DNA from: Streptomyces sp. PKU-EA00015
GTDB lineage: Bacteria; Actinomycetota; Actinomycetes; Streptomycetales; Streptomycetaceae
DNA: 64,000 nt
Assembly: GCF_013387495.1 (NCBI RefSeq)
Contig: NZ_JABZEE010000003.1
Coordinates: 1 to 64,000, forward strand
Reading direction: 5' to 3'
A model generated the notes under the pieces. The model saw only the letters and a list, made by a program, of their open reading frames with translations, was not told where the DNA came from and did no database searches. Every line of letters starts with the position of its first letter. Positions within the stretch are counted from its first letter, which is position 1. This document shows, in pieces, positions 1 through 8,141 of this stretch. The position numbers and the translations under genes were made by a program.

Positions 1-482
1 GGCGCGGCCGCCGGTGCAGCGGCCACGGGAGCGGTGTGCTCCCGCGCCGCCGGGGCGGCGGGCCGTGGGGCCGCGTCACCGGTGTCCCGCGCCGCGCGGT
101 CCCGGCGAGGGGTGCGCGGCGCCTGTTCCGCCGCGGCCCGTACCGGGGACGGCACGGGCGCGGCAGGCCGCAGATGGGGCTCGGGGGCCGGCCGGACAGG
201 TGCCGGATCCGTCGTTGCTCCCCGTGTCCGCTCCGTGCGCACCACCGTGCGGTTCTCCGTCCGTACGTCGTGCTCGTGCCGCACCGTCGCGGCGGGTGCG
301 GCCGGCGGCACGTGCGCCGTCGGGATCAGGGCCGCGGGCTCGTCGGGGTCCGGCGGCCCGTACCGCAGCGCCTCCACGCGCTCGAACGGACCGGGCAGCC
401 GAGGCCGCACCCGGACGGGCGCGCCGGTGGCCGTGCCCACCGGCGTGTACCGGGCCAGCAGCCGGTCGAAGTAGTCAGACAT
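1..482 (-). CDS. Partial CIS-cluster protein, Pro/Arg/Ala-rich (5' end only)
   Basis: The reading frame opens at an ATG (480-482) that overlaps the stop of the upstream baseplate-type gene by 8 bp and runs off the window edge without a stop, so at least 160 residues are coded. It begins MSDYFDRLLARY and then becomes low in complexity, rich in Pro, Arg and Ala. No catalytic motif is visible. The overlap puts it in the same transcript as the contractile injection system sheath and tube genes. Its function is not recognised; a structural or assembly role in the injection particle is inferred from position only. Confidence 0.7.
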   Translation of the reverse strand, partial: MSDYFDRLLARYTPVGTATGAPVRVRPRLPGPFERVEALRYGPPDPDEPAALIPTAHVPPAAPAATVRHEHDVRTENRTVVRTERTRGATTDPAPVRPAPEPHLRPAAPVPSPVRAAAEQAPRTPRRDRAARDTGDAAPRPAAPAAREHTAPVAAAPAAA

Positions 483-1212
483 CTGCGCACAGCTCCAGGT
501 AGTAACGACGCCGCAGCGGGCTGAGCGCCAGGATCTCCGGCTCGCTCCACCCGTAGGCGGAGGCGAGGAGATGGACATCGAGCATCAGGTCCCGTGCCCA
601 GGTGTCGAGTTCGGTCCACAGATAGGAGGTGATGTCCAGCTCGGCCGGTGTGGCCTCGCCGCACTCGGGGCAGGCGACGTCGAGCGTCACGTCCGCCGTC
701 GGGTCGGCCTCCGCCGCCTTTTCGGCGATCAGCTTCTCGACGCGCTCCGGCAGCAGCGATGCCAGTTCCTCCGGAGCGACCGGTTCGCCGCCCCGCAGCG
801 CCAGGAGCGTGCAGCCGGTCACCAGCCTGCGGCGCGCCCCGTCCGGGCGGGACGCCGTCGCGGCCGCCGCGAGGTCGGCGACGGTCGGCAGCCGGAACTC
901 GACCACCCACTCGCCGTCCGCCACACGCAGCGGCCCCTCGGGCAGCGCGCTCCGCGCACCCAGCACGCTCGCGTCGAGGTCGAACTCCATCGCCTCGCCG
1001 CACGCCCCGCACTCCACACGCACCTGCATGCGCTCGCCGAACAACGCCCGGCGCAGCGCGAACAGATCCGCCTCACGTTCTCCGACCGGCACCGACAGCA
1101 GCTCGTCGGTGGTGGCCGCCGGGCGGGCGGCCCGGTGCAGCAGCAGCGATCGCTCCGCTGCCCGCTGCGCCAGGCCGGCCTCCCAGACGGCCAGCAGCTC
1201 GGTGGGTCCCAC
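475..1212 (-). CDS. Contractile injection system baseplate-type protein with two Cys pairs
   Basis: This 245-residue protein starts at GTG 1212, 25 bp downstream of the tube gene. Two CxxC pairs are visible (CGAC near residue 72 and CPEC near residue 179), which could bind zinc. Genes of this size with paired cysteines commonly follow sheath and tube genes in extracellular contractile injection system loci and are annotated as T4-like baseplate proteins. The C-terminus (SEPEILALSPLRRRYYLELC) resembles short tail or baseplate assembly proteins. The particle role is inferred from context; the individual protein is not identified with certainty. Confidence 0.7.
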   Translation of the reverse strand: MGPTELLAVWEAGLAQRAAERSLLLHRAARPAATTDELLSVPVGEREADLFALRRALFGERMQVRVECGACGEAMEFDLDASVLGARSALPEGPLRVADGEWVVEFRLPTVADLAAAATASRPDGARRRLVTGCTLLALRGGEPVAPEELASLLPERVEKLIAEKAAEADPTADVTLDVACPECGEATPAELDITSYLWTELDTWARDLMLDVHLLASAYGWSEPEILALSPLRRRYYLELCADV

Positions 1213-1237
1213 CCCTGTTCCCCGTCGCGCCCGGCGG

Positions 1238-1762
1238 TCAGGCCGGGTGCGTGAAGGACGGTTCGACGGGCTCCGGCACCTCGTAGTCCCGCTCCCAGCC
1301 CTCGCATTCGAGCTTCACGCTCTGGATGGCGACGGCGTTGGCGTTCGCGTCGAGCTCGCCGAGGACCTGGTACTCGCTGACCCACGCCCGGTAGAGCTTG
1401 TGCGAGACGGCGACCTGCCCGGCCTCGTTGAGGACCTGGATGATGATGTCCTTGCGGAAGTCCCGCAGCGACACCTCCGAGCCGAGCCCCGCCCCGACCT
1501 GCCAGACCTTGTTGGCCCAGCGGTCGAACTCGGGGTCATGGGTGACACCGCGCTCCAGGGTCACTCCCTCGAACTCGGAGCGGCCCGGGGACTTGCGCGG
1601 CGAGCTGGGGTCGCCGCCGTGGCGGTGCTTGACCACCTCGGTGGTGCGCTTGAGCGGACTGATCTTGCTGATGCCCGCGACCGTTCGACCGTCCCACAGG
1701 ACCAGGAACTTGAAATTCTTGTAGGGGTCAAAACGATGGGCGTTTACCTGGAACTCAGCCAT
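1238..1762 (-). CDS. Contractile injection system tail tube protein (gp19-like)
   Basis: This 174-residue protein has the length and pattern of T4 gp19-like tube proteins: an N-terminal MAEFQVNAHRFDPYKNFKF segment, the central hallmark VVKHRHGGDPSS loop, and a C-terminal beta segment ending in LECEGWERDYEVP. Tube subunits stack as hexamers to form the inner needle that the sheath drives into a target. A good ribosome-binding site (AAAGGAAACCG) precedes ATG 1762. It lies 36 bp downstream of the sheath gene, the usual sheath-tube order in contractile systems. Confidence 0.9.
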   Translation of the reverse strand: MAEFQVNAHRFDPYKNFKFLVLWDGRTVAGISKISPLKRTTEVVKHRHGGDPSSPRKSPGRSEFEGVTLERGVTHDPEFDRWANKVWQVGAGLGSEVSLRDFRKDIIIQVLNEAGQVAVSHKLYRAWVSEYQVLGELDANANAVAIQSVKLECEGWERDYEVPEPVEPSFTHPA

Positions 1763-1798
1763 CGGTTTCCTTTGTGTTCCTCTTCCTCGGGCCTGCGA

Positions 1799-3649
1799 CT
1801 ACGACAGGTCGAACTGGCCGGCCATCTGCTGAATCTTGACGATCACGAACTCCGCGGGCTTGACCGGAGCGATTCCGATCACGACATTCACCACGCCGCG
1901 CTCGATGTCGGCTTCGGTGGTGGTGTCCTTGTCGCATTTCACGAAGTACGCCTCGCGGGGCGTGCCGCCCTTGAAAGCGCCCTGCCGGAACAGGTCGTTG
2001 AGATACGCCGACGCCTTCAGCCGGATCTGCTGCCACAGCTGCTCGTCGTTCGGTTCGAAGACGACCCACTGCAGTCCGCGGTACAGGCTCTCCTCGATGT
2101 GGAGCGCGAGCCGGCGCACCGGCACGTACTTCCATTCGCTCGCCAGGGCATCCGCACCCGCCAGCGTCCGCGCGCCCCACACCAGCGGCCCCACGACGGG
2201 GTAGGTGCGCAGGCAGTTGACGCCCAGTGGGTTCAGCAGGCCGTTGTCACGGTCCGTGAGCCGCACGGTCAGCGAACGGACCCCGGCCAGGCGCGCCTCG
2301 GTGCCCGCCGGCGCCTTCCACACACCGCGCTCGCCGTCCGTGCGGGCGATGACACCCGCGACGGCGCCGGACGGCGGAAAGGCCCGCATCCGGCCCGTGA
2401 GCGGGTCGGTGAGCTGCAGATGCGGGAAGTACAGCCCCGCGTGGTCGCTGCGCACGGTGTCGAACGCGCCGATGCCGGCGCGGGCCGCGTCGACGCTGCC
2501 CCAGGTGGAGGGCGAGTCGACGAGCAGGAAGATCCGCCGCTCCCGGCACAGCTGCTGCGCCGCGGAGACGACGGTGACCATGTCCTGCGTCGACTCGTAG
2601 GCCGCGAGTTCCGGCAGCGCCAGCAGGTTGACGTCGTCGACGTCCCGCAGCGCCTGCAGACCGGTCTTGTCCGCCTCGCTGCCGATCAGGTCGCGCGGTC
2701 CGGGGGCGTCGCCGTCCTTGCCGCCCTGGAGTGCGAAGACCGGCGGGTTGACCGAGGCCTCCAGGCCCAGGTCGTTGGCGCATTCGCCGACGAAGCGCAC
2801 CACGTCGTCCGGGTCGAGGGACCCGGCGACGACCTGGAGCCGGCGTCCGAACGCCGTGACCTCGGCGCCGGCGTAGGCGTGCTTGCCCGGAGCGTCGGGC
2901 AGGGCCCGGAGCTTGCGCTCCAGCAGCAGGGCCAGCTCGGTGACGTCGGTGGGCGGCTCGCCGTCGCGGTCGGGCTCGTAGAGCGTGAACTCCCGCTCGA
3001 CGTCACCGATCTTGACCTTCAGCTCGACGTGGAGGTCCGGCAGGTCGGCGGCGAACGGCTTGGAGACCGTGCCGGAGGGATCGGGCCTGTCCTCGTCGAG
3101 CGCCTTCACGCGTACGAGAGAGGATCCGGCGTTCACGACGGTCTCGACGAAGCGGCCGTGCCCGGAGTGCATCGACAGACCGGTGAACGACTCGCGCGCG
3201 TCGCCGCGTGCGTCCAGGACGTGCAGGTTGAACGTCTCGTCCGGGGTACGGGTGTCGTGGTCGACGGCCACCCGCAGGCCCGACCCCCACACGCCGGGCT
3301 CCTTCGCGTGCACCTCCAGCACCGGGCACTCGCTGCGCCCCTCGGTGGACTCGAGCGTGACGCAGGCCTCCTCGCCGGTGCCGGCCTTGGCCACGCGTAC
3401 GACGACCGCGACCGTGCCGCCGTTGCCGAAGAACTGGTGCACCGCGTAGCCGACAGCGCTCTGGGCGGTCAGACCGCCGAAGCGGCGCTCGAAGTCCGCG
3501 AAACTGGTGATGCGGACCGGTTGGTTGAGCGGACCCCGGCGGGTGTGGCCCACGAACGCGGTCACCGATGTGGTGACCGAGGCGATGGTACGGACACTGC
3601 TGGGAAGTTCTTCGATGTATACGCCGGGATAGCCCATGTGCGTCGGCAT
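1799..3649 (-). CDS. Contractile injection system tail sheath protein
   Basis: This 616-residue protein begins MPTHMGYPGVYIEELPSS, the classic sheath N-terminus (PGVYIEE), and ends with the conserved sheath C-terminal domain (FEPNDEQLWQQIRLKASAYL, later FKGGTPREAYFVKCD). Sheath subunits assemble around the tube in an extended state and contract to power injection. ATG 3649 was chosen because GGAGGGGGA lies just upstream and the homology starts there; the frame stays open for another 67 codons upstream but without family similarity. It is the first gene of the minus-strand operon, and its promoter should lie in the following ~700 bp. Confidence 0.93.
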   Translation of the reverse strand: MPTHMGYPGVYIEELPSSVRTIASVTTSVTAFVGHTRRGPLNQPVRITSFADFERRFGGLTAQSAVGYAVHQFFGNGGTVAVVVRVAKAGTGEEACVTLESTEGRSECPVLEVHAKEPGVWGSGLRVAVDHDTRTPDETFNLHVLDARGDARESFTGLSMHSGHGRFVETVVNAGSSLVRVKALDEDRPDPSGTVSKPFAADLPDLHVELKVKIGDVEREFTLYEPDRDGEPPTDVTELALLLERKLRALPDAPGKHAYAGAEVTAFGRRLQVVAGSLDPDDVVRFVGECANDLGLEASVNPPVFALQGGKDGDAPGPRDLIGSEADKTGLQALRDVDDVNLLALPELAAYESTQDMVTVVSAAQQLCRERRIFLLVDSPSTWGSVDAARAGIGAFDTVRSDHAGLYFPHLQLTDPLTGRMRAFPPSGAVAGVIARTDGERGVWKAPAGTEARLAGVRSLTVRLTDRDNGLLNPLGVNCLRTYPVVGPLVWGARTLAGADALASEWKYVPVRRLALHIEESLYRGLQWVVFEPNDEQLWQQIRLKASAYLNDLFRQGAFKGGTPREAYFVKCDKDTTTEADIERGVVNVVIGIAPVKPAEFVIVKIQQMAGQFDLS

Positions 3650-4359
3650 TCCCCCTCCATTCCCTTTGCGCACCAAGAAATGAGGAGAGGACGTGAAGCA
3701 GATGTCCGCGCATGCGGACGCAACGAACGAGCTCTTCACTTTCCCCCGCCACACACCCCGTGCGATATCGGTCTCAGGGGCCATGCGCATGCGCATGCGT
3801 CTGTGACCCCTGGTACATGAGTGCCTCTGCGAGTCTCGTTCGTCGCTCAAGTGCCGGTCAAGGGACCGATTCGGTCATCCGCCCGAACGCAACCGTGAAT
3901 GAAGTGGTGGGTTAATCGGCATGGTCAGGGCCATGTGGGTGACCGGATATGAAGAGTAATTCACAAGGGCTTCACACAATTCCGTCGGCCATGGTCGGAA
4001 TCCGGCCGATCGAAAAATGCTCCGGCGCGCCGCCTTGTGTCCTTGATGCGTCGGATTGTGTCGGAATTCTGTCCGGTGCGGCGGGGCGTGCCCGCGTGCG
4101 CGCCGTCAAAACCGGTCCCCCATGTCGGAATCGTCTTTCCCGGTCTGGCCGCATCACGCCCAACCGTTCCGGCGTGCCGACCGGATCACGCCGCGGAGCG
4201 CCGCCGGAAGGGAGCTGCTGCGTACGCGGCCGGAAAGCGGTCAACCCAGGGCGCCGCGCGAGGAGTTCCTTCCCGCCGACGGCTGCCGGCCCGGGCGTTT
4301 TCGAGGGACAACGTCACCTCGGACGCGACGGCGTCGTCGGCGCCGTCCCGCGACGACGA
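3650..4359. other. Intergenic region upstream of the injection-system operon
   Basis: No convincing gene is seen. The stretch around 3890-4020 is less GC-rich than its surroundings, as expected for a promoter region. A short alternating GCATGC run lies at about 3781-3799. The promoter of the sheath operon must lie here or very close, but no clear -35/-10 pair or operator could be picked with confidence. Confidence 0.5.
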
Positions 4360-4390
4360 CGCGGCCCCGCCCGTGAGGGGCGGGGCCGCG
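4360..4390 (-). terminator. Strong hairpin terminator after the transglycosylase gene
   Basis: A perfect 13-bp inverted repeat (arms 4360-4372 and 4378-4390, CGCGGCCCCGCCC against its complement) with a 5-nt loop lies about 40 bp after the stop of the minus-strand transglycosylase gene. It has no long T tract, as is usual for Streptomyces terminators. Confidence 0.8.
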
Positions 4391-4430
4391 GAGTGCCGAA
4401 CGGTCCGGCGGGACGGTTCAGAAGGACGTG

Positions 4431-4982
4431 TCAGTAGGCGGAGTCGACGTTGTCGATGGAGCCGTACCTGTCGGCGGCGTAGTTCGCGGCCGCGGTGATG
4501 TTGGCCACCGGGTCGGTCAGGTCGTGCGGGGTGCCGTCGACGTGGTAGGCGTCGAAGGTCGGCTGGATGACCTGGAGCAGGCCCTTGGACGGCGTGCCGT
4601 TCTGAGCGTTGACGTCCCAGTTGTTCTGGGCGTTCGGGTTGCCGCTGGACTCCCGCATGATGTTGCGGTGCAGGCCCTCGTAGGTGCCGGGGATGCCCTC
4701 GGACTTCATGATGTCCAGCGCCTCCTTGATCCAGCCGTCGAGGTTGTCGGCGTAGACCTTCTTGGCCTTCTTCGCCTTCTTCGGGCTGTCCTTCTTCGTC
4801 GGCGCGACCTCGGCCGTCGCGACCGTGGCCTTCGACGCGCTCTCCGTGGCCGGAGCGGCCTGCGCCGGCGAGGGAGCCAGGGTCAGCGCCAGTGCTGCGG
4901 CGCCCGCCGTGGCCAGGCCGGTGACAGAGAGCTTGCGGAAGCGGGCGGTGCGGCTGGCGGTGGTCTGCGTGGCGGCGGTCAT
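4431..4982 (-). CDS. Secreted transglycosylase-like (SLT-type) protein
   Basis: This 183-residue protein has a signal peptide (basic start, Ala/Leu core, AQA-A cleavage near residue 42), a Lys-rich linker (KKDSPKKAKKAKK), and a small lysozyme-like domain. The domain carries the catalytic Glu in NIMRESSGNPNAQN and the downstream SKGLLQVIQPTFDAY signature of transglycosylase SLT domains. It should cleave peptidoglycan outside the membrane during wall turnover or germination. ATG 4982 is preferred over an in-frame TTG at 5000 because the GGAG ribosome-binding site lies inside the longer version. A long structured leader precedes it and a strong hairpin follows it. Confidence 0.85.
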   Translation of the reverse strand: MTAATQTTASRTARFRKLSVTGLATAGAAALALTLAPSPAQAAPATESASKATVATAEVAPTKKDSPKKAKKAKKVYADNLDGWIKEALDIMKSEGIPGTYEGLHRNIMRESSGNPNAQNNWDVNAQNGTPSKGLLQVIQPTFDAYHVDGTPHDLTDPVANITAAANYAADRYGSIDNVDSAY

Positions 4983-5165
4983 ACGGAAGGAACTCTCCAA
5001 ACGGGGGACGTCATGGGGAGGCCGGTCGTCGATGCGATCGGCGGGCGGCGGAGAAGGTCTCCGCCTCGGGGCCGGAGCGGTCGACCGGGTGGGATTTCAC
5101 CCGGTCCCGGCGTTGGCTCCCCGGAACGTCAGCCATGGTTAGGGGCGGTTCGAACCGCGCGCAAG
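4983..5165 (-). promoter_or_regulatory. Structured 5' leader of the transglycosylase gene; possible c-di-AMP (ydaO-like) riboswitch
   Basis: On the minus strand the leader holds a perfect 14-nt palindrome (GCGGTTCGAACCGC, 5145-5158), the phrases CCTAACC and GGGGAGCC, and a hairpin GACCGGGTG-loop-CACCCGGTC (5083-5091 with 5098-5106) whose loop region reads GGGTGAAATCC. Several of these phrases recall ydaO-family riboswitches, which control cell-wall hydrolase genes in Streptomyces. However, the GAACC..CTAACC element lies upstream of GGGGAGCC rather than downstream as in the usual consensus. A cis-acting RNA is likely; the class is uncertain. Confidence 0.5.
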
Positions 5166-5461
5166 AATGTGACCTACTACCCCACTACAGAGCAATGTCG
5201 CCAAGAGACGCTTCTGGGCTGTTTGTCCCGCGGGTCGACAGGCGTCGGCTCCACTATCGCCTTTAGGAAGTGACGTGGCTCCTATGCCCGGCATCACAGA
5301 AGGGCCGGTGACGCGGGGCAGCTGCGCTACTCGCTGTGAGGGAGGCGTCGCCCGTCGGCGCCGCCGGCCCGGCCCCGGATCAGGCGCGGGCGGACGCGGA
5401 GTTCAGCGGGAGCCGTCGACCGGGGCGGCCGGCGCGAGCGCGGGCCGCCGACGGCGGAACG

Positions 5462-5494
5462 GGAAGGGCCCGGCCGATCCGGCCGGGCCCTTCC
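5462..5494 (-). terminator. Hairpin terminator after nagB
   Basis: A perfect 15-bp inverted repeat (5462-5476 with 5480-5494, GGAAGGGCCCGGCCG and its complement) with a 3-nt loop sits 15 bp after the nagB stop codon. It is very GC-rich and followed by a short mixed tract. Confidence 0.85.
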
Positions 5495-5509
5495 GTGTCG
5501 TGTACAGGC

Positions 5510-6295
5510 CTACAGCCCCTGCCACTCCGGCTTCGCCGCGTAGGTGGCCCGGAAGTAGTCGGCGAGCTTCAGGCTGGAGGCCGCGGCCTCGTCGACCACG
5601 ACCGTCGCGTGCGGGTGGAGCTGCAGGGCGGAGGCGGGGACGAGGGCGGACAGCGGGCCCTCGACCGCGAGCGCCACGGCGTCCGCCTTGGCCTTCCCGG
5701 TCGCCAGCAGTACCAGGTGACGGGCCTCCAGGATGGTGCCGATGCCCTGGGTGATGACGTGGTGGGGGACCTGTTCGATGTCGCCGTCGAAGAAGCGGGC
5801 GTTGTCGACGCGGGTCTGCTCGGTCAGCGTCTTGATCCGGGTGCGCGAGGCGAGCGAGGAGCAGGGCTCGTTGAAGCCGATGTGGCCGTCCGTGCCGATG
5901 CCCAGCAGCTGGAGGTCGACCCCGCCCGCCTCCGCCAGCGCGCGGTCGTACACCAGGCACGCCGCCGCCACGTCGTCGGCGGCTCCGTCGGGGCCCATGA
6001 AGGCCGCCTCGCTCAGGCCGAGCGGTTCGACGACCTCGCGCAGGACGACGGACCGGTAGGACTCGGGGTGCCCGGCGGGCAGGCCCACGTACTCGTCGAG
6101 CTGGCAGATCCGGGCGCGGGAGGCGTCGACCTCCTTCGCCGCCACCTTGGCCCCGAGGGCTTCGTAGACCGGTAGCGGGGTCGACCCCGTGGCCACGCCG
6201 AGGAGGGCGTCGGGCTTGCGTCGCAGCAGGTCGGCCATGGCTTCGGCGATGAGCTCGCCGCCCGCGGCGGAGTCCGGAACGATGACAACTTCCAC
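5510..6295 (-). CDS. nagB: Glucosamine-6-phosphate deaminase
   Basis: This 261-residue enzyme converts glucosamine-6-phosphate to fructose-6-phosphate and ammonia, the last step of cytosolic N-acetylglucosamine use. The phosphate loop ATGSTP (residues 35-40), the QLDEYVGLP active-site segment (Asp67) and GIGTDGHIGFNEP (Asp136, His138, Glu143) are all present, and the length fits the family. The start is GTG 6295 with AGGGA upstream. It is a single-gene unit with its own terminator and a DasR box 27 bp upstream of the start, so control by the GlcNAc-responsive repressor DasR is expected. Confidence 0.96.
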   Translation of the reverse strand: MEVVIVPDSAAGGELIAEAMADLLRRKPDALLGVATGSTPLPVYEALGAKVAAKEVDASRARICQLDEYVGLPAGHPESYRSVVLREVVEPLGLSEAAFMGPDGAADDVAAACLVYDRALAEAGGVDLQLLGIGTDGHIGFNEPCSSLASRTRIKTLTEQTRVDNARFFDGDIEQVPHHVITQGIGTILEARHLVLLATGKAKADAVALAVEGPLSALVPASALQLHPHATVVVDEAAASSLKLADYFRATYAAKPEWQGL

Positions 6296-6321
6296 GAAGA
6301 TCCCTGTTCTCTGAAGCGCTC

Positions 6322-6337
6322 AGTGGTGTAGACCAAT
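6322..6337 (-). promoter_or_regulatory. DasR-responsive element (dre) upstream of nagB
   Basis: AGTGGTGTAGACCAAT matches the Streptomyces dre consensus (AGTGGTCTAGACCACT-like) at nearly every position of the conserved TGGT..AGACCA core. It lies 27-42 bp upstream of the nagB start, where DasR binding would block transcription until glucosamine-6-phosphate accumulates. Confidence 0.85.
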
Positions 6338-6494
6338 CTACCCGGCGGAGGGCATCCTGTCTCCTGGAGAGAGCGGTTACGCGCCGGTGATCAGGCGGAC
6401 CCCGCAGACGTATCCCGGGCGAAACCCGGCGGAAACTCCCCGTGCGACGGCGGTTCTACGCTCGGACGAGATCCTCGTCAGCAGGAGGCCGTCG

Positions 6495-7499
6495 ATGCTC
6501 CCGCCCCAGACGTCCCCGTCCCCGCCCCAGGGCCGGCTGCGCCCCGTGTCGGCGGCGGACGTGCGACTGCACCACCTGACGGTGCACGGCTACCGCCGCG
6601 CCTACCGCATCGCCGGTCAGGGCCCGGCGCTCCTGCTCATCCACGGCATAGGGGACTCCTCGGCCACCTGGACCGACCTCGTCCCCGCCCTGGCCCGCCG
6701 CCACACCGTCATCGCCCCCGACCTCCTCGGTCACGGCGCGTCCGGCAAACCCCGCGCCGACTACTCGGTCGCCGCCTACGCCAACGGCATGCGCGACCTG
6801 CTCGGCGTCCTCGGGGTCGACCGGGCGACCCTCGTGGGCCACTCGCTGGGCGGCGGGGTGGCCATGCAGTTCGCCTACCAGTTCCCCGAGCGCACCGAGC
6901 GCCTGGTGCTGGTGAGCGCCGGGGGAGTGGGCCGCACGGTCAACCCCGTGCTGCGGGCCGTGTCCCTGCCCGGCGCCGAGGTGCTGCTGGCCGGCCTGCG
7001 CCTGCCCGGCATGCGCCACGCGATGCGGCTGTGCACCGAGCTGATGCGCAGACTCGACACCGGCCTGGGGCAGGACGCCCCGGAGCTGCTCGGCCTCGTG
7101 GACGCGCTTCCCGACGCCACCGCGCGCAGCGCGTTCATCCGGACGCTGCGGGCCGTCGTCGACTGGCGGGGGCAGGTGGTGACCATGCTCGACCGCTGCT
7201 ACCTGACCGAGGGGATGCCGGTGATGCTGGTGTGGGGATCACGCGACAGCGTGGTGCCCGTGGACCAGGCCCACACGGCACATGTCGCGATGCCCGGCAG
7301 CCGACTCGAGATCTTCGAGGGGGCGGGGCACTTCCCGTTCCACACCGACCCGATGCGCTTCCTGGCCCTCGTCGAGGATTTCGTCGCCACCACCGAGCCC
7401 GCCGACTGGGACAGGGAACGCTGGCGTGAGCTGCTGCGGGCCGCGGGCGCCGGTGCCCGGAACTCGCCCGACCCGGCGAACGAGCGCAGCGCGACCTGA
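6495..7499 (+). CDS. Alpha/beta hydrolase
   Basis: This 334-residue alpha/beta-hydrolase-fold protein has the oxyanion motif LLIHGIGDSS, the nucleophile elbow GHSLGG (Ser117), an acid in WGSRDSVVP and the catalytic His in GAGHFPF. ATG 6495 is chosen because GGAGG lies 6-10 bp upstream and the homology begins soon after; the frame is open 36 codons further upstream. No signal peptide is seen. The substrate cannot be told from sequence. It is a single gene between the divergent nagB and a convergent small zinc-ribbon gene. Confidence 0.88.
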   Translation: MLPPQTSPSPPQGRLRPVSAADVRLHHLTVHGYRRAYRIAGQGPALLLIHGIGDSSATWTDLVPALARRHTVIAPDLLGHGASGKPRADYSVAAYANGMRDLLGVLGVDRATLVGHSLGGGVAMQFAYQFPERTERLVLVSAGGVGRTVNPVLRAVSLPGAEVLLAGLRLPGMRHAMRLCTELMRRLDTGLGQDAPELLGLVDALPDATARSAFIRTLRAVVDWRGQVVTMLDRCYLTEGMPVMLVWGSRDSVVPVDQAHTAHVAMPGSRLEIFEGAGHFPFHTDPMRFLALVEDFVATTEPADWDRERWRELLRAAGAGARNSPDPANERSAT

Positions 7500-7507
7500 G
7501 CGCACCG

Positions 7508-7723
7508 TCAGAACAGCGGCAACTGCCCGGGGAACTCCGGCACGAAGCGGCCGTCCAGCGACGGTTGGAGCGCCGGAGCGACCGGCGCCTGACGCCGCGA
7601 ACCGGGACAGGAGACCAACTCCGCGCCCGAGCGGGCACCGGAGGGGTCGTGGCGGGCGAACCGTCCCGCCACGACGGCGATCTCGCGGCGGCACTTCGGA
7701 CACAACCGGCGGGGGGCTGACAT
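7508..7723 (-). CDS. Small conserved zinc-ribbon-like protein
   Basis: This 71-residue protein starts MSAPRRLCPKCRREIAVVAG. A CPKC pair and a later single Cys (VSCPGSR) suggest a small zinc-binding domain. ATG 7723 has GGAG 7 bp upstream. It ends in FVPEFPGQLPLF. Short proteins of this type are common in Streptomyces with no known function. It is convergent with the alpha/beta hydrolase gene, 8 bp away. Confidence 0.65.
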   Translation of the reverse strand: MSAPRRLCPKCRREIAVVAGRFARHDPSGARSGAELVSCPGSRRQAPVAPALQPSLDGRFVPEFPGQLPLF

Positions 7724-7812
7724 GCGCTCCAGTCTGCCAGTCCCCCCTGACACACCCGGCCCACGGACCGGCCGCGCCTCCGCCGCGACGGACGGCAGCG
7801 ACCCGTGCAACG

Positions 7813-7944
7813 TCACCTGCTGGTCGGGGCTTCCAGGCGCACATCGTCCGGGCCGGGACCGCCGAAGGTGGTGCGGACCATGTGCGGGGTGGGACGCCGG
7901 GCGGTGACGACGTGGAGGTGACGGACCGGCAGGGGCTGGGACAT
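7813..7944 (-). pseudogene. Remnant of a siderophore-interacting protein gene (5' end only)
   Basis: With a good ribosome-binding site (GGAGACCAG) and ATG at 7944, this 43-codon frame reads MSQPLPVRHLHVVTARRPTP and then HMVRTTFGGPGPDDVRLEAP. This is the N-terminus of siderophore-interacting (ViuB-type) FAD/NADPH ferric reductases, normally about 250-290 residues. After EAP the frame is lost: adding one base restores the expected DQQV, so a one-base deletion followed by truncation is likely. The rest of the gene is absent; the zinc-ribbon gene follows instead. Confidence 0.7.
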
Positions 7945-8141
7945 CTGGTCTCCGGACGGGGGGAGAGGGGATCGGGTGACACCGTCGCAGCGGCTGCCGA
8001 CACGCCGCCGACAGCGCACCGACACGCCGGCGGCCCGTGGGGGAGAGCGCAGGGATGAGTAGTCGTACTCATGCCCCGTGTCCGCCGGAGCCGGACGATG
8101 TCGGCGGGACACCGGACGCGCGGCGGCGACAGGGGGACGGC

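Noticed and set aside
3781..3799. Alternating GCATGC run
   Set aside because: Short and imperfect; no partner site or clear role, although it lies in a promoter region.
629..3820. Very long plus-strand open frame (1063 codons) opposite the injection-system genes
   Set aside because: It is antisense to well-supported sheath, tube and baseplate genes, with low-complexity Arg/Ser-rich content; it is a GC-rich shadow.
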